NCBI RefSeq assembly: GCF_900105045.1
Contig: NZ_LT629739.1
Span: 2,108,001-2,172,000 of the forward strand
Direction: 5' to 3'
DNA from: Brevibacterium picturae
Lineage (GTDB): Bacteria > Actinomycetota > Actinomycetes > Actinomycetales > Brevibacteriaceae
DNA length: 64,000 bases
The notes beneath the pieces were generated by a model that had not been told where the DNA came from, made no database searches, and was given only the letters and a program-made list of their open reading frames with translations. This document shows, one piece after another, positions 1-10,122 of the stretch. A program made the position numbers and the translations under genes. Numbering within the stretch: position 1 is the stretch's first letter; each line of letters starts with the position of its first letter.

Positions 1-1
1 G

Positions 2-454
2 AAGGGCGTCACCGCATCCTTCGAGGTCGCCGACGTCTCCACCTGGAGTGGATCCGGCCCCGGTTCTGCCGAATCGGAGCAGACAGATGGCCCTCGCCGA
101 GGCGGCTTTGACCTGGTCGTCGGCTGTTTCCTCCACACCCGATTGCCCGACACCCGGGAAGAGCTCGTCGGGAAAGTGGCCGACCACGTCGCACCGGATG
201 GTCGACTGCTGCTCATTTCCCACGCCGAGATGCCGCCCTGGGCGCAGAACTATGATGAAGAACTGGGCCACGGTGAGGGCCACCACCATGAACCGGTGAG
301 TCCCAACGGCGACTTCGCCCTGCTCATCGGCGGCAGCCCCGTCCGGTGGGAGATCGATCTCGCCGAACTGCGCACCCGTGAGGTCGAAGGGCCAGACGGC
401 CAGCCGGCCGAACTCGATGACAGCGTGCTTCTGGCGCACAGAATCACCGACTGA
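2..454 (+). CDS. Class I SAM-dependent methyltransferase, C-terminal part (5' end outside window)
   Basis: The reading frame is open from the window edge to a TGA at 452-454, so the N-terminal half is missing. The visible part contains FDLVVGCFLHTRLPD, which fits motif IV of the Rossmann-type methyltransferase fold (acidic residue then hydrophobic strand, where acceptors often bind). It is followed by a helix and the strand APDGRLLLISH, typical of the post-motif V region. A His/Glu-rich loop (GHGEGHHHEP) follows. The SAM-binding motif I is not in the window, so family membership rests on the C-terminal pattern alone. It lies 88 bases upstream of the formate dehydrogenase genes on the same strand. 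The substrate cannot be told from sequence. Confidence 0.6.
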   Translation, partial: KGVTASFEVADVSTWSGSGPGSAESEQTDGPRRGGFDLVVGCFLHTRLPDTREELVGKVADHVAPDGRLLLISHAEMPPWAQNYDEELGHGEGHHHEPVSPNGDFALLIGGSPVRWEIDLAELRTREVEGPDGQPAELDDSVLLAHRITD

Positions 455-542
455 GAACACCGCGTCTCACCTCGTGAAACACCGCGAAAGATCGTGACCG
501 ATTTGGTCACCACCGGCCATCGAGAGGGGCTATGGTTGAGCC

Positions 543-3500
543 ATGGCTCGGTTCAGTCCTCTCGAGTGGCCGGTGATCCGGCAGCTGCGTTCATCCGATG
601 CGTCGGGACGCGGCGAATCAGTGGTGTCCCAGAAAACGCGTGAGACCACCTCACGCACCGCCACAGCGGACAAGGTGGTGCAGTCGGTCTGCCCGTACTG
701 CGCCGTCGGCTGCGGCCAGAAGGTCTTCGTCAAGGATGACAAGGTCATCCAGATCGAAGGCGACCCGGACTCACCCATCTCGCGTGGCCGTCTCTGCCCT
801 AAGGGAGCCGCCAGCGAACAGCTGGTCAACGCCAACGGACGCGTCACCGATGTCCTCTATCGAGCACCACGAGCCAAGGACTGGCAGAAGCTCGATCTGA
901 ATACCGCGATCGACATGGTCGCTGATCGCTTCATCGAAGCCCGCCGCAAGCATTGGGAGGACTTCGACGAGAAGGGCCACCCGCTGCGTCGCACGATGGG
1001 GATCGCCAGCCTCGGCGGGGCGACCATCGACAACGAGGAGAACTACCTCGCGAAGAAGCTCTACACGGCGGCCGGGGCGATACAGATCGAGAACCAGGCG
1101 CGCATTTGACACTCCGCCACGGTTCCCAGTCTGGGAACCTCGTTTGGGCGAGGCGGCGCCACACAACCCGTCCAGGATATGGCGAATGCGGACTGCATCA
1201 TCATCCAGGGATCCAATATGGCCGAGTGCCACCCGGTGGGCTTCCAATGGGTGACCGAGGCCAAGGCCCGAGGTGCCCGCGTCATCCACGTCGATCCTCG
1301 ATTCACGCGCACTACAGCGGTTGCCGATAAGCACGTCCCGATCCGGGCTGGCTCCGACATCGTCTTACTCGGTGCGCTCATCAACCGCGTCCTGAGCGAC
1401 GGTCTGCACTTCGATGAGTACGTCCGCGCCTACACCAATGCGACGAACCTCATCAGTGAGAACTATCAGGACACCGAAGACCTGGGCGGACTCTTCTCCG
1501 GATTCGACCCGGAGACGAACTCCTACGACAACTCGACCTGGTCCTACCAGACCGACGAGTCGGGGGCCCCAGTCACCGATGAGTCTCTGCAGGACCCGCG
1601 CACGGTGTTCCAGATCCTCAAGCGCCACTACGCTCGCTACACCCCGGAGATGGTGGCCGAGAACTGCGGCATCAAACCCGCCGACTTCGAATACCTGGTC
1701 GAGTCGGTGACCCAGAACTCCGGCCGCGACCGCACCACCTGCTTCGCCTACGCGGTGGGCTGGACCCAGCACTCGCTGGGGGCGCAGTTCATCCGCACCG
1801 CCTCGATCCTCCAGCTCCTGCTGGGCAACATGGGCCGCCCCGGCGGCGGCATCATGGCACTGCGCGGACACGCCACCATCCAGGGCTCGACCGACATCCC
1901 GACCCTGTTCAACCTGCTGCCCGGCTACCTGCCGATGCCCAGCGCCGGCGTCCACGAGACCTTCGAGGAGTACGTCCAAGCCGTCGGCACCCCGGAGACC
2001 CACAAGGGCTATTGGGCCAACGGTCGCAGCTACGCCACCAACCTGCTCAAGGCCTGGTGGGGCGATGCCGCGACGAAGGACAACGACTACGCCTACGACT
2101 ACCTGCCGAAGATCAACGGCGCCCACGGCACCTACCAGACGCAGGTCCGGATGCTCAACGACGGCGTCGACGGCTATTTCCTGCTGGGCCAGAACCCGGC
2201 GGTGGGGTCGGCCAACGGTCGGATGCAGCGCATGGCGATGAGTCACCTCAAGTGGATGGTCGTCCGCGACTTCCGCCTCATCGAATCCGCCACCTGGTGG
2301 AAGGACGGTCCGGAGATCGCCAGCGGTGAGCTGAAGACCGAGGACATCGACACCGAGATGTTCTTCATGCCCGCGGCCAACCACACGGAGAAGGCCGGCA
2401 CCTTCACTCAGACACAGCGCCTCGTGCAGTGGCGGCACAAGGCCGTCAACCCGCCCGGCGCCGCCCAGAGCGAACTCGACTTCTTCTTCGAACTCGGCAA
2501 GCGCGTGCGCGAGAAGTTGAAGGACTCTGAGGATCCGCGCGACCGTCCGCTCCTCGACATGACCTGGGACTACCCGATCGACGAGGAGGGCGAGGTCGAC
2601 CCGGAGTCGGTCCTGGCCGAGATCAACGGCTACCACATCGGCGGAGAGAAGGACGGGCATCCGCTGGAGAACTTCAACCAGATGACCGATGACGGCACCA
2701 CGGCCGGCGGCTGCTGGATCTACGCGGGCATCTATGCCGGCGGTGAGAACATGGCCGCCCGCCGCAAACCGCGAGCCGAGCAGGACGAGACCGCGGCCGA
2801 GTGGGCCTGGGCGTGGCCGGCGAACCGTCGCATCCTCTACAACCGGGCCTCGGCGGCACCGGACGGCACACCCTGGTCGGAGCGGAAGAAATTCGTCTGG
2901 TGGGACGAGGAGACCGGCAAATGGACGGGCAAGGACGTGCCCGACTTCCCGATCGACCGGGCGCCCTCGGCACGCTCGGATCGGCCCCATGGCGGTCCTG
3001 CGAACCTTGACGGCGACGATCCGTTCATCATGCAGGCCGACGGCAAGGGCTGGCTGTTCGCACCCAGCGGCATGGTCGACGGACCGATGCCCACGCACTA
3101 CGAGCCGCAGGAATCGACGGTTAACAACCCGCTCTACGATCAGCAGAGCTCACCGACGCGACTGGTCATGCGCCGCGAGGACAACCTGTCTGCACCCGGT
3201 GCCGGCACCCCCGGCTCCGAGGTCTACCCGCATGTGTTCACGACCTACCGGCTGACCGAGCACCACACCGCCGGCGGCATGTCGCGGTGGCTGCCGTACC
3301 TGTCCGAGCTGCAGCCGGAGATGTTCTGTGAGATCTCACCGGAGCTCGCCGCCGAGGTGGGTCTTGAGCCCTACGGGTGGGCCACCTTGGTCTCCCCGCG
3401 GGCGGCCATCGAGGCCCGCGTACTCGTGACGAAGAGGATGACTCCGCTGAGGATCGGCGGGAAGACCATCCACCAGATCGGTCTGCCCTACCACTGGGGC

Positions 3501-4151
3501 GTGGGAGGCGATGCCACGGTCGAAGGCGACTCCGCGAACGACCTCCTGGGTGTCACGATGGACCCCAATGTGTTCATCCAGAACAGCAAGTACGTGGCCG
3601 GAACGATCTTGCCGGGCAGGCGTCCGCGCGGTCCCGAGCTCGTCGACTTCGTCGAGAAGTACCAGCGCGAGGCTGGCTTGAGTCCCGAATCGGGCAACCA
3701 GCTCGTCACGGTCTCCGATGATGTGGTCGCCGAGTCCCTCGCCGCTGATTCTGCGGCCAGCAAGGGCGGGCACCCGCATCGCGGTGGCGACTCCGCCGTC
3801 GGTGTCACCCCGGGGCGCACCTTCGGTGGCGAAGCGACCGACAGCGGCAAAGCGACCGACAGTGCGGGATCGGACGGCAGTGCCGAATCGACCGACGCTG
3901 CCAGCGTCGTCGACAGTGCCGACGATCGGACCGGACGAATCGATATCGAGCCCACCGAGACCGTGAACGCGAATCGCGCGGACGACGGCGACCCGACCGA
4001 TGGGGATCCGAACCGTGGCTACATCGGCAAGGATGCGCACAGCACTCAGGAGGGCAACCTCGGCGAGGGTGCACGTGATTCGGGTAGCCGAAGCGACGAG
4101 GCGGCTGACACGAATACGGTGGACAATGGAGACAACGAGGAGGAGGACTGA
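543..4151 (+). CDS. fdh: Selenocysteine-containing formate dehydrogenase, catalytic (alpha) subunit
   Basis: Molybdopterin oxidoreductase oxidising formate to CO2. The gene is one 1202-residue frame if TGA 1107-1109 is read as selenocysteine (residue 189). The two flanking open frames are in phase, and the sequence across the stop reads QARI-U-HSATV; Sec followed by His is the invariant formate dehydrogenase active-site pair. The N-terminal [4Fe-4S] site is Cys50, Cys53, Cys57 and Cys85 (CPYCAVGCG...LCPKG). No twin-arginine signal is visible, so export is not supported. The last ~120 residues form a Ser/Asp/Gly-rich acidic tail with no recognised domain, unusual for the family. The ATG at 543 has a purine-rich stretch (gagagggg) upstream. 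The stop overlaps the start of the iron-sulfur subunit by one base, indicating translational coupling. selA, selB, selC and selD nearby support Sec insertion. Annotating this as two genes or a pseudogene would be wrong. Confidence 0.93.
1107..1139 (+). promoter_or_regulatory. Selenocysteine UGA codon plus bacterial SECIS hairpin
   Basis: UGA at 1107-1109 is followed after 11 bases by a perfect inverted repeat: ggttcccag (1121-1129), t, ctgggaacc (1131-1139). Drawn as a hairpin it is a stem of about 7 bp with a small loop containing AGUCU. Known bacterial SECIS elements (E. coli fdhF type) have a short stem-loop about 11 nt after the UGA with a G/U-containing apical loop bound by SelB. The spacing and loop fit. 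It lies inside the coding sequence. Confidence 0.88.
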
Positions 4152-5296
4152 TGTCGACGACGACTGTCGATGACAACGCTGTTGCGGACGGGCACTGGCA
4201 TGGTTCCGCGCACGAGCGCAAGGGCTTCTTCACGGATACCTCGATCTGCATCGGCTGCAAGGCCTGTGAGGTCGCCTGCAAGGAGTGGAACAACAATCCG
4301 CAGGATGGGACCTTCGAACTCCTCGGCTCCTCGTATGACAACACGGGCAGCCTCGGTGCCAACACGTGGCGACATGTCGCCTTCGTCGAGCAGGACGGCG
4401 AAAGGATCGAGGCCGCCCGCGAATCCGGTCGCAAGCTCGTCAATCTCGGCATGCCGTCGATCCGGCCCCGCACGGACGAGTCGGAGGCCAAGCCGCTCGA
4501 TGGTGCTCTGGGCGCAGCAGAGTCCGGTTCCGCCGGAGCCGGTGCATCCGGTGGCGGGCTGCCCGAGACACCACCGATGGGCATCGACCTGCTTGCACCC
4601 GGCGCTCTGGAACCGAGCGACCCGGAGGACATTGCCAACATGGACACGACGCCCCCGGACACCGAGGACTTCCGGTGGCTGATGTCATCGGACGTGTGCA
4701 AGCACTGCACCCATGCCGGCTGCCTCGACGTCTGCCCCACGGGAGCCCTGTTCCGCACGGAATTCGACACCGTCGTGGTGCAGAACGATGTCTGCAACGG
4801 CTGCGGCACGTGCGTGGCAGGCTGTCCCTTCGGCGTCATCGAACGCCGTGACGACGGCACGATCAACACACCCACCGACCGCGACGATCGCAAGGCCGCG
4901 GACATGGATGTGCCGGACAAGAACACGGCCAACAAATGTACGCTGTGCTACGACCGCCTCGTCGACGGCCAAGAACCGGCGTGCGCACAGACCTGTCCGA
5001 CCGAGTCGATCAAGTTCGGCGATCATGAGGACATGGTCGACAAGGCCCACACCCGCGTCGCCGACCTCCACGCGAAGGGCATGACCGAGGCGCGCCTCTA
5101 CGGCGCAAACCCGAACGACGGCGTCGGCGGAACCGGCTCCGTCTTCCTCATCCTCGACGAACCCGAGGTCTACGGCCTGCCGCCGGACCCGCGCGTGCCG
5201 ACGAAGGACCTGCCGCAGATGTACGCTTCCGCCGGCATGGCGGCACTGGGCATGTTCGCTGCAGCCGGACTCGCGTTCCTCGGGAGTAAACGTTGA
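4151..5296 (+). CDS. Formate dehydrogenase iron-sulfur (beta) subunit, 4x[4Fe-4S] ferredoxin type
   Basis: Electron-transfer subunit of 381 aa passing electrons from the catalytic subunit to the membrane subunit. Cysteine groups are visible in order: CIGCKACEVACKEW near residue 33, CKHCTHAGCLDVCPTGAL near 185, CNGCGTCVAGCPFGVI near 215 and CTLCYDRLVDGQEPACAQTC near 257. Together they supply four [4Fe-4S] sites as in FdnH/HybA-like proteins. An Ala/Gly/Pro-rich linker of about 70 residues is inserted between the first and second groups. The C-terminus (GMAALGMFAAAGLAFLG) is a single hydrophobic segment that could anchor it to the membrane. An AGGAGG stretch at 4141-4146 precedes the ATG. The start overlaps the upstream stop (TGATG) and the 3' end overlaps the next gene (TTGA), so the three genes form a tight operon. 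Confidence 0.92.
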   Translation: MSTTTVDDNAVADGHWHGSAHERKGFFTDTSICIGCKACEVACKEWNNNPQDGTFELLGSSYDNTGSLGANTWRHVAFVEQDGERIEAARESGRKLVNLGMPSIRPRTDESEAKPLDGALGAAESGSAGAGASGGGLPETPPMGIDLLAPGALEPSDPEDIANMDTTPPDTEDFRWLMSSDVCKHCTHAGCLDVCPTGALFRTEFDTVVVQNDVCNGCGTCVAGCPFGVIERRDDGTINTPTDRDDRKAADMDVPDKNTANKCTLCYDRLVDGQEPACAQTCPTESIKFGDHEDMVDKAHTRVADLHAKGMTEARLYGANPNDGVGGTGSVFLILDEPEVYGLPPDPRVPTKDLPQMYASAGMAALGMFAAAGLAFLGSKR

Positions 5297-6552
5297 GCAC
5301 ATCCGAATACGATTCCTACCGCCCACCTGAGCTCGATCGCGGACGGAAGAAACGTCGCCGAGGTGGTCGTGGGCCCGGTGGCTCGGGTCGTGGTGCTGGC
5401 GGACGCGGGGGTGCTGGCGGCGGTGGCCAGGGGTGGAAGAACCGTGGGGCCGAGGGCAACCGTGAGATGCCGATGGTCGAGGACGTCGAGTTCTCCTCCT
5501 ACTACGGTCGGCCCATCGTCAAGGCTCCGCCCTGGGGCGACGAGATCGCGATCTACCTTTTCCTCGGCGGCCTGGCCGGGGGCTCTTCGTTGCTTGGACT
5601 GGGGGCGCAGTTCAGTGATCGCCCGGGGCTGCGGATTGCGACCAGGCTGACCGCGATCACCGCGACTGCTGCCGGTGGAGCGGCTCTCGTGTCCGATCTC
5701 GGCCGGCCCGAACGCTTCCTCAACATGATGCGCGTGTTCAAGGTCAGTTCGCCCATGAGCCTGGGCACCTGGATTCTGTCCGGATTCGGCGTCGGCTCGG
5801 GCGTGCTCACCGCGATCGAGGTCGACCGGCTGACCGGTCAGCGGCTTCCGCTTGGTCCACTGCGCCGGGTTCTCCACGCAATGGAGACCCCGGCGGCGCT
5901 CGAATCGGCGCTCTTCGCCACTCCTTTGGCCGCATATACAGGGGCGCTGCTCGGCGATACCGCGGTTCCGACCTGGAACGCCGCCGGACGCAGTGGTCTG
6001 TCATTTGTCTTCGTGTCCTCGGCAGCTGTGGCCGCCGGGGGAGCGGCGATGGCCCTTGCCCCTGTGGGTGAGACCGGGCCCGCCCGTCTGTTGGCGCTCG
6101 CCGGTTCAGCCGGCGATGTCATCGGGATGGACCAGATGAAGAAAGGCATGCACCCAGCCGAGGTGGATCCCCTCGAGGACGGCGAACCCGGCCGCAAACT
6201 CCACCGCGCAGAGAAGCTCCTCATCGCCGGAGCCGTGGGCACCGCTGCTGTTGAAGTGGGGGCTCGGGTGTTCGCGAAGAAGGTTGCTCAGGGTGCCGGG
6301 GCCGGCGGAGTCGGGACCGGAGGTGCTGGGTCCAGCAGTCGCAACTGGAAGACTCGGGCTGCGCTTCGGGCTCTGTCGGTCGTCTCCGGTGCGGCACTCG
6401 CGGCCGCCTCGGCGTATACGCGTTTCGGGGTGCTCGAGGCCGGAATCGAATCCACGAAGGACCCACGCCACGTCGTCGAACCCCAGCGCGCTCGCCTCGA
6501 AGACCGCCGTGCCCGCGGCATCGTCGACGACTCGATCACGACCGGGACGTGA
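5293..6552 (+). CDS. NrfD/PsrC-family membrane subunit of formate dehydrogenase (gamma)
   Basis: Polytopic membrane protein (419 aa from TTG 5293) that probably hands electrons to the quinone pool. The first ~65 residues are soluble and extremely Arg/Gly-rich (RGRKKRRRGGRGPGGSGRG). Then comes an NrfD-like core beginning PPWGDEIAIYLFLGGLAGGSS, with several hydrophobic helices and the family-typical DLGRPERFLNMMRVFKVSSP loop. It overlaps the iron-sulfur subunit by four bases, so the TTG start is strongly constrained. NrfD-type subunits, unlike FdnI, carry no haem. The Gly/Arg-rich leader is not part of the family core and its role is unknown. No gene occupies the ~200 bases after the stop. Confidence 0.88.
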   Translation: MSTSEYDSYRPPELDRGRKKRRRGGRGPGGSGRGAGGRGGAGGGGQGWKNRGAEGNREMPMVEDVEFSSYYGRPIVKAPPWGDEIAIYLFLGGLAGGSSLLGLGAQFSDRPGLRIATRLTAITATAAGGAALVSDLGRPERFLNMMRVFKVSSPMSLGTWILSGFGVGSGVLTAIEVDRLTGQRLPLGPLRRVLHAMETPAALESALFATPLAAYTGALLGDTAVPTWNAAGRSGLSFVFVSSAAVAAGGAAMALAPVGETGPARLLALAGSAGDVIGMDQMKKGMHPAEVDPLEDGEPGRKLHRAEKLLIAGAVGTAAVEVGARVFAKKVAQGAGAGGVGTGGAGSSSRNWKTRAALRALSVVSGAALAAASAYTRFGVLEAGIESTKDPRHVVEPQRARLEDRRARGIVDDSITTGT

Positions 6553-6748
6553 GTCAAAGTACTCGTCACCAGACAGGTCGATTGTCGAGTCGGTACTTTC
6601 TACCGAGAGTCATATCTCCTACACGGGGGCGTAAGTGCTCCAGGTAGTTTTTCGCGTCGTACTCGCAGTTGCATAAACAACCTCTGCAGACGTTGTTCGT
6701 AGAGCTGGCGGTGTGGGGTGGGGCGTGCCGACCTGCCTGCACCCGAGA

Positions 6749-8083
6749 TCATTCACTCGCCGCCGGTGTTTTCGGGCCCCGTGCAGAACGAGGACTCCAA
6801 TGAAAAGGGTGACGGCGGCCGTTGAGCCACTTCCCCAGCCACGTCGACCTCACCAAAAAGTGATAGCTGAGGAGCAGGACGGCAAAGGTGATCGACAGTG
6901 TGAACAGAAGCTTGACGAATATGGGCAGATCCGCTCCCGCGACCAGTACCTCGCAGCCGAGAAGAATCGGCATATGTATTAGATACATCCAATAGGAAGC
7001 ATCCGCGAGGTAGCGAATCGCCGGCCGTTCGCGGGTGAGGAAGCGCGTGCACAGCCCGAGCAGCGCATACGTCCAGGCCCAAGCAGCCAGCGCGGTCAGC
7101 GTTGCGGCCACGGGTAAGGGGCGGTGGAGCGGCAGATCGGGAGCGGCAACGACGGTGAAAATCACTGCAGCCACCAAATGGAGCAGCCACCGACGGCTGA
7201 CTTGAACGAGGCCAGGGCGGTGGGCGAAGAGCATCCATCCCACAACGAACGCGCCGAGGTATGGGATCAGTGAGGACAGCTCCGGCACTACTGTGAGTGG
7301 TTCCCTGATTCCACTGAGACTGTGCCCCTGTATCAGCAGCCCGATCAGGTAGGGAAGAGCCGCAATGATTGCTCCCGCAGGTGAGGCGAACCATCGTCCG
7401 ACGATGGAAGCTGCCCGTGCGAGCGCCTCGGCGCCGAAAATGCGCACCAGCATGGCTCGCACAGCGACGACGATCAGAGTGCACTGCATCAGGGTCAACA
7501 GGAACCACAGGAAAGAGGGGCTGAAGATCGTGAGCAGGCCGACGTCCTCTGCAGATGCGCTGGGGGCAGGCAGGTTCCGGCGTGCAGCGTCGAGGGGGAC
7601 GAAGACGGCCATAGGCAGGATCACCGCCAGGGGCCAGAACACGAAGATAGGAGACAAGATTCGGACCAGCCGATCCCGCACGTACGAGGCAGCGCCTCGG
7701 CGACGGAGGACCATATTCCCGAAGTACCCGGCCAGGAGCATGAAGAGAGTCATTCGAAACAGGTGAATCACATAGACCGTAGTGTCTGCGACTACCGTAT
7801 TGCGCACATCCGCGATGAGCCAGCCTCCGCTGGTGTGAAAGGACATGAGCGCATGGAGCAGAATGCCGAGCAGGAGCGCCCCACCGCGCAGTGCGTCGAG
7901 GCCGTGGAGCCTCGGATGCCCGGAGTCGTTGTGGCCCTGACGCTTGAGGTCGGGTACGGCTCCAGACGGCGGGTGAGCAGATGCACCCAGCGTAGGACCA
8001 CGATTGTGGTAGTACGACTGTGATTCCATGCGGGAAGCGTAGCAATCGCGTCCGCGCCGTCTCAACGGTTCGACGGGACTCAA
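6749..8083 (-). CDS. Acyltransferase 3 family integral membrane protein
   Basis: The protein (up to 444 aa) begins its core with LHGLDALRGGALLLGILLHAL. This is the acyltransferase-3 (OafA/OpgC-like) first helix with the family Arg and His. About ten further hydrophobic segments follow, with YWMYLIHMPILLG near the end. Members O-acylate extracellular polysaccharides or lipids; the substrate here is unknown. The upstream start at 8083 and an ATG at 8029 (MESQSYYHNRG) are both possible; the second is closer to the conserved core. The gene is convergent with the formate dehydrogenase operon. The C-terminus is basic and Pro/Ser-rich. Confidence 0.82.
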   Translation of the reverse strand: MSPVEPLRRRGRDCYASRMESQSYYHNRGPTLGASAHPPSGAVPDLKRQGHNDSGHPRLHGLDALRGGALLLGILLHALMSFHTSGGWLIADVRNTVVADTTVYVIHLFRMTLFMLLAGYFGNMVLRRRGAASYVRDRLVRILSPIFVFWPLAVILPMAVFVPLDAARRNLPAPSASAEDVGLLTIFSPSFLWFLLTLMQCTLIVVAVRAMLVRIFGAEALARAASIVGRWFASPAGAIIAALPYLIGLLIQGHSLSGIREPLTVVPELSSLIPYLGAFVVGWMLFAHRPGLVQVSRRWLLHLVAAVIFTVVAAPDLPLHRPLPVAATLTALAAWAWTYALLGLCTRFLTRERPAIRYLADASYWMYLIHMPILLGCEVLVAGADLPIFVKLLFTLSITFAVLLLSYHFLVRSTWLGKWLNGRRHPFHWSPRSARGPKTPAASE

Positions 8084-8468
8084 ACGGCGTGCACGCGAAA
8101 TGCTTCATCGATGGTTCATCGGGCCATTGCCGCTTCGCTGACGGTGACTATATGGTTGGCCACGACGGGCGTTCTCCGAGTGCGCCCTTGTAGAGATGAT
8201 CGGAACTACGGCGAAAGACCACGGGTGACATCATGGATGAGACGATCATGATCATCGCCGAGAACAGAGCGGCATCCGGCAAGGCTGACCAGGTACGAGG
8301 CATATTCGAAAGCGTCGTCGAGCGCACCTGAGCGCCGATCGCATTGTGACCTTGTTCCAGGAGGTCATGCCGCTGCTCACTGACGGAGGACGAATCTCCT
8401 ATGTTGCGAGAATAGCCTGAGCACAGAGTCGTTTCCGGCCTCACGCTCGGCGGGACCGGCTTCTGCGC
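8084..8468. other. 385-base stretch without a supported gene
   Basis: Between the acyltransferase and amidohydrolase genes. A 98-codon minus-strand frame (8148-8444) exists with one short hydrophobic run (ALFSAMIMIVSSMM), but it has no recognisable family, no clear ribosome binding site and ordinary composition. It could be a decayed membrane-protein fragment. No RNA structure was recognised. Confidence 0.3.
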
Positions 8469-10094
8469 TCACTTGGACCACGCCAGCTCACCGTCGACCA
8501 GAGTGCGCAATACCGTGGAGTTGAGCAGTTCATCGCTGTCTGCGGTGAACGGATCGGTATCGAGAACCACGAGATTTGCGCGACCTCCGGGGAGTATTCG
8601 CCCGATGCCGTCGACGAATCCTCCTGCTTCAGCAGCATGTTGAGTCAGTGCCGTCAGTGCAGAGGCCGGCGCAAACGCGCGTTCCTCGTGATAGGTCTGC
8701 GTCCCCGGTTCCAGGGCCGACCGAGTGGTCAAGGCGATGAAGAGATTGTGCGACGTCTGGTGCGGAGCGGTGGGAGCATCGGTTCCCAGCGCGATCGTCA
8801 CTCCTGCCTCGCGGAACTTGTGCCAGGGGAACCCTGACTCCGCACGTTCGTCGCCCAGCATCTCCACCCAGTTGTCCATGATCGCCGGATCGCAGTGGAC
8901 GGGTTGCATCGATGCGACGACGCCCAGAGCCGCGGCCCGCGTGATCGTGTCATCGGTGACTGATTCGAGATGCTCGATGCGAGGCGTTCTGATCTTCGGG
9001 CCATTGACCCTATTGCACTGCTCCACGAGATCCAGAGCGATTTCGCTGGCGTGATCGCCGATGGCGTGCAAGGCCAGCTGCAGTCCATCGGCGTCTGCTT
9101 TCACAGCCACCGGACTGGCCGATTCGAGTGACCAGATCGGCTCCGGAATCTGACCATTGGCGTACGGGTTTCGCATGGCAGCGGTGCAGGCGTCGATGAC
9201 CCCATCGAGGATGAACTTGACCCCCGCGATCCGAAACCACTCGGCGCCTGGCCCTTGCGCGACCTGATCCCGGACCTCTACGGCCCGCTGCACATTCTGC
9301 AGATCCTCCTCCGCGTCACCCGTGGGGCGCAGAAGCCAGTAGGCGGAGACCGGGAAAGGCAGTCGACCATCGCGGTCGATACGGCGTCGGAACGTGGCGA
9401 GGTCCACCTCGTTCAAGGCCATGTCGCTGGCGGCAGTGACTCCGTTCTGCAGATAGACCTGGAAGGCATTGTCGAGGAATCGATCGCGATCGTCATCGGT
9501 CGCGATCTCATCAAGATAGGTCCAGGCGTGTTCCACCGCCGCATTCTCCAGGAGGAAACCCGTTGCCCGACCGTCACCATCTCGGACGATCTCTCCTCCG
9601 GGAGGATTCGGAGTGCTCGCCGTGATGCCCATGGCCTCGAGCGCGGCGGTATTCACCCATGAAGAGTGCACATCATTGGAGTCGAGGACCACTGGAATAT
9701 CGGGAACCACCTCGTCGAGCATCTCGGCAGTCGGGGATCCCTCGGGAATTGCCGAGAACATCCAGCCGGCGCCGAGGATGACTGCGGCGTCGGGCTGCCG
9801 CCGGCGGGCTTCCTGAAGTCTGTCGGTTATCTCTGCGAGGTTCGCGCAGTCACGCAGCTGAACTTTGTCGACAGCCTGCCCCAGCATTGTCATGTGAGTG
9901 TGGGCCTCGACGAACCCGGGCGCGACCAGGGTGCCGTTCATGTCGATGGTCTCGGCACCTTTTCCTGCGACCTGGCTGACCGTCTCTGCATCTCCGACGG
10001 CGAGCACGCGGCCGCACCTGATGGCGACCGCCTCGTGGAGCGCAGAATTCTCGTCGCCGGTGAAGACGGTAGCATTCGTGAAAACTGTGGTCAT
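8469..10094 (-). CDS. Amidohydrolase 3 (YtcJ-like) metal-dependent hydrolase
   Basis: TIM-barrel amidohydrolase of about 541 aa. The N-terminus MTTVFTNATVFTGD is the usual small beta-sandwich start. Metal-ligand motifs are visible: APGFVEAHTHMTM (HxH), ALHAIGDHASEIAL, IEHLESVTDD and LGTDAP (the Asp ligand). YtcJ-like enzymes hydrolyse amide or ester bonds in various small molecules; the substrate is not predictable. The frame extends upstream, but the ATG at 10094 is preferred because GGAAGG lies just upstream and it is 28 bases after the transporter stop. It probably forms an operon with the MFS transporter. The divergent TetR regulator may control both. Confidence 0.87.
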   Translation of the reverse strand: MTTVFTNATVFTGDENSALHEAVAIRCGRVLAVGDAETVSQVAGKGAETIDMNGTLVAPGFVEAHTHMTMLGQAVDKVQLRDCANLAEITDRLQEARRRQPDAAVILGAGWMFSAIPEGSPTAEMLDEVVPDIPVVLDSNDVHSSWVNTAALEAMGITASTPNPPGGEIVRDGDGRATGFLLENAAVEHAWTYLDEIATDDDRDRFLDNAFQVYLQNGVTAASDMALNEVDLATFRRRIDRDGRLPFPVSAYWLLRPTGDAEEDLQNVQRAVEVRDQVAQGPGAEWFRIAGVKFILDGVIDACTAAMRNPYANGQIPEPIWSLESASPVAVKADADGLQLALHAIGDHASEIALDLVEQCNRVNGPKIRTPRIEHLESVTDDTITRAAALGVVASMQPVHCDPAIMDNWVEMLGDERAESGFPWHKFREAGVTIALGTDAPTAPHQTSHNLFIALTTRSALEPGTQTYHEERAFAPASALTALTQHAAEAGGFVDGIGRILPGGRANLVVLDTDPFTADSDELLNSTVLRTLVDGELAWSK

Positions 10095-10122
10095 GGCTTC
10101 CTTCCAGATGCCGCAAGAGGGC

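Noticed and set aside
1107..1109. Stop codon splitting formate dehydrogenase as a pseudogene
   Set aside because: Both sides are in phase and conserved, position equals the catalytic Sec, a SECIS-like hairpin follows and sel genes are nearby.
1365..3098. 577-codon minus-strand open frame opposite formate dehydrogenase
   Set aside because: A shadow of a high-GC gene; Val/Arg/Gly-rich with no domain, and the plus strand is clearly coding.
3805..4935. 376-codon minus-strand open frame across the fdh alpha/beta junction
   Set aside because: Antisense to two conserved subunits, Ser/Arg/Pro-rich, no family.
8148..8444. 98-codon minus-strand frame with a short hydrophobic run
   Set aside because: No recognised family, no ribosome binding site; too weak to call a gene.
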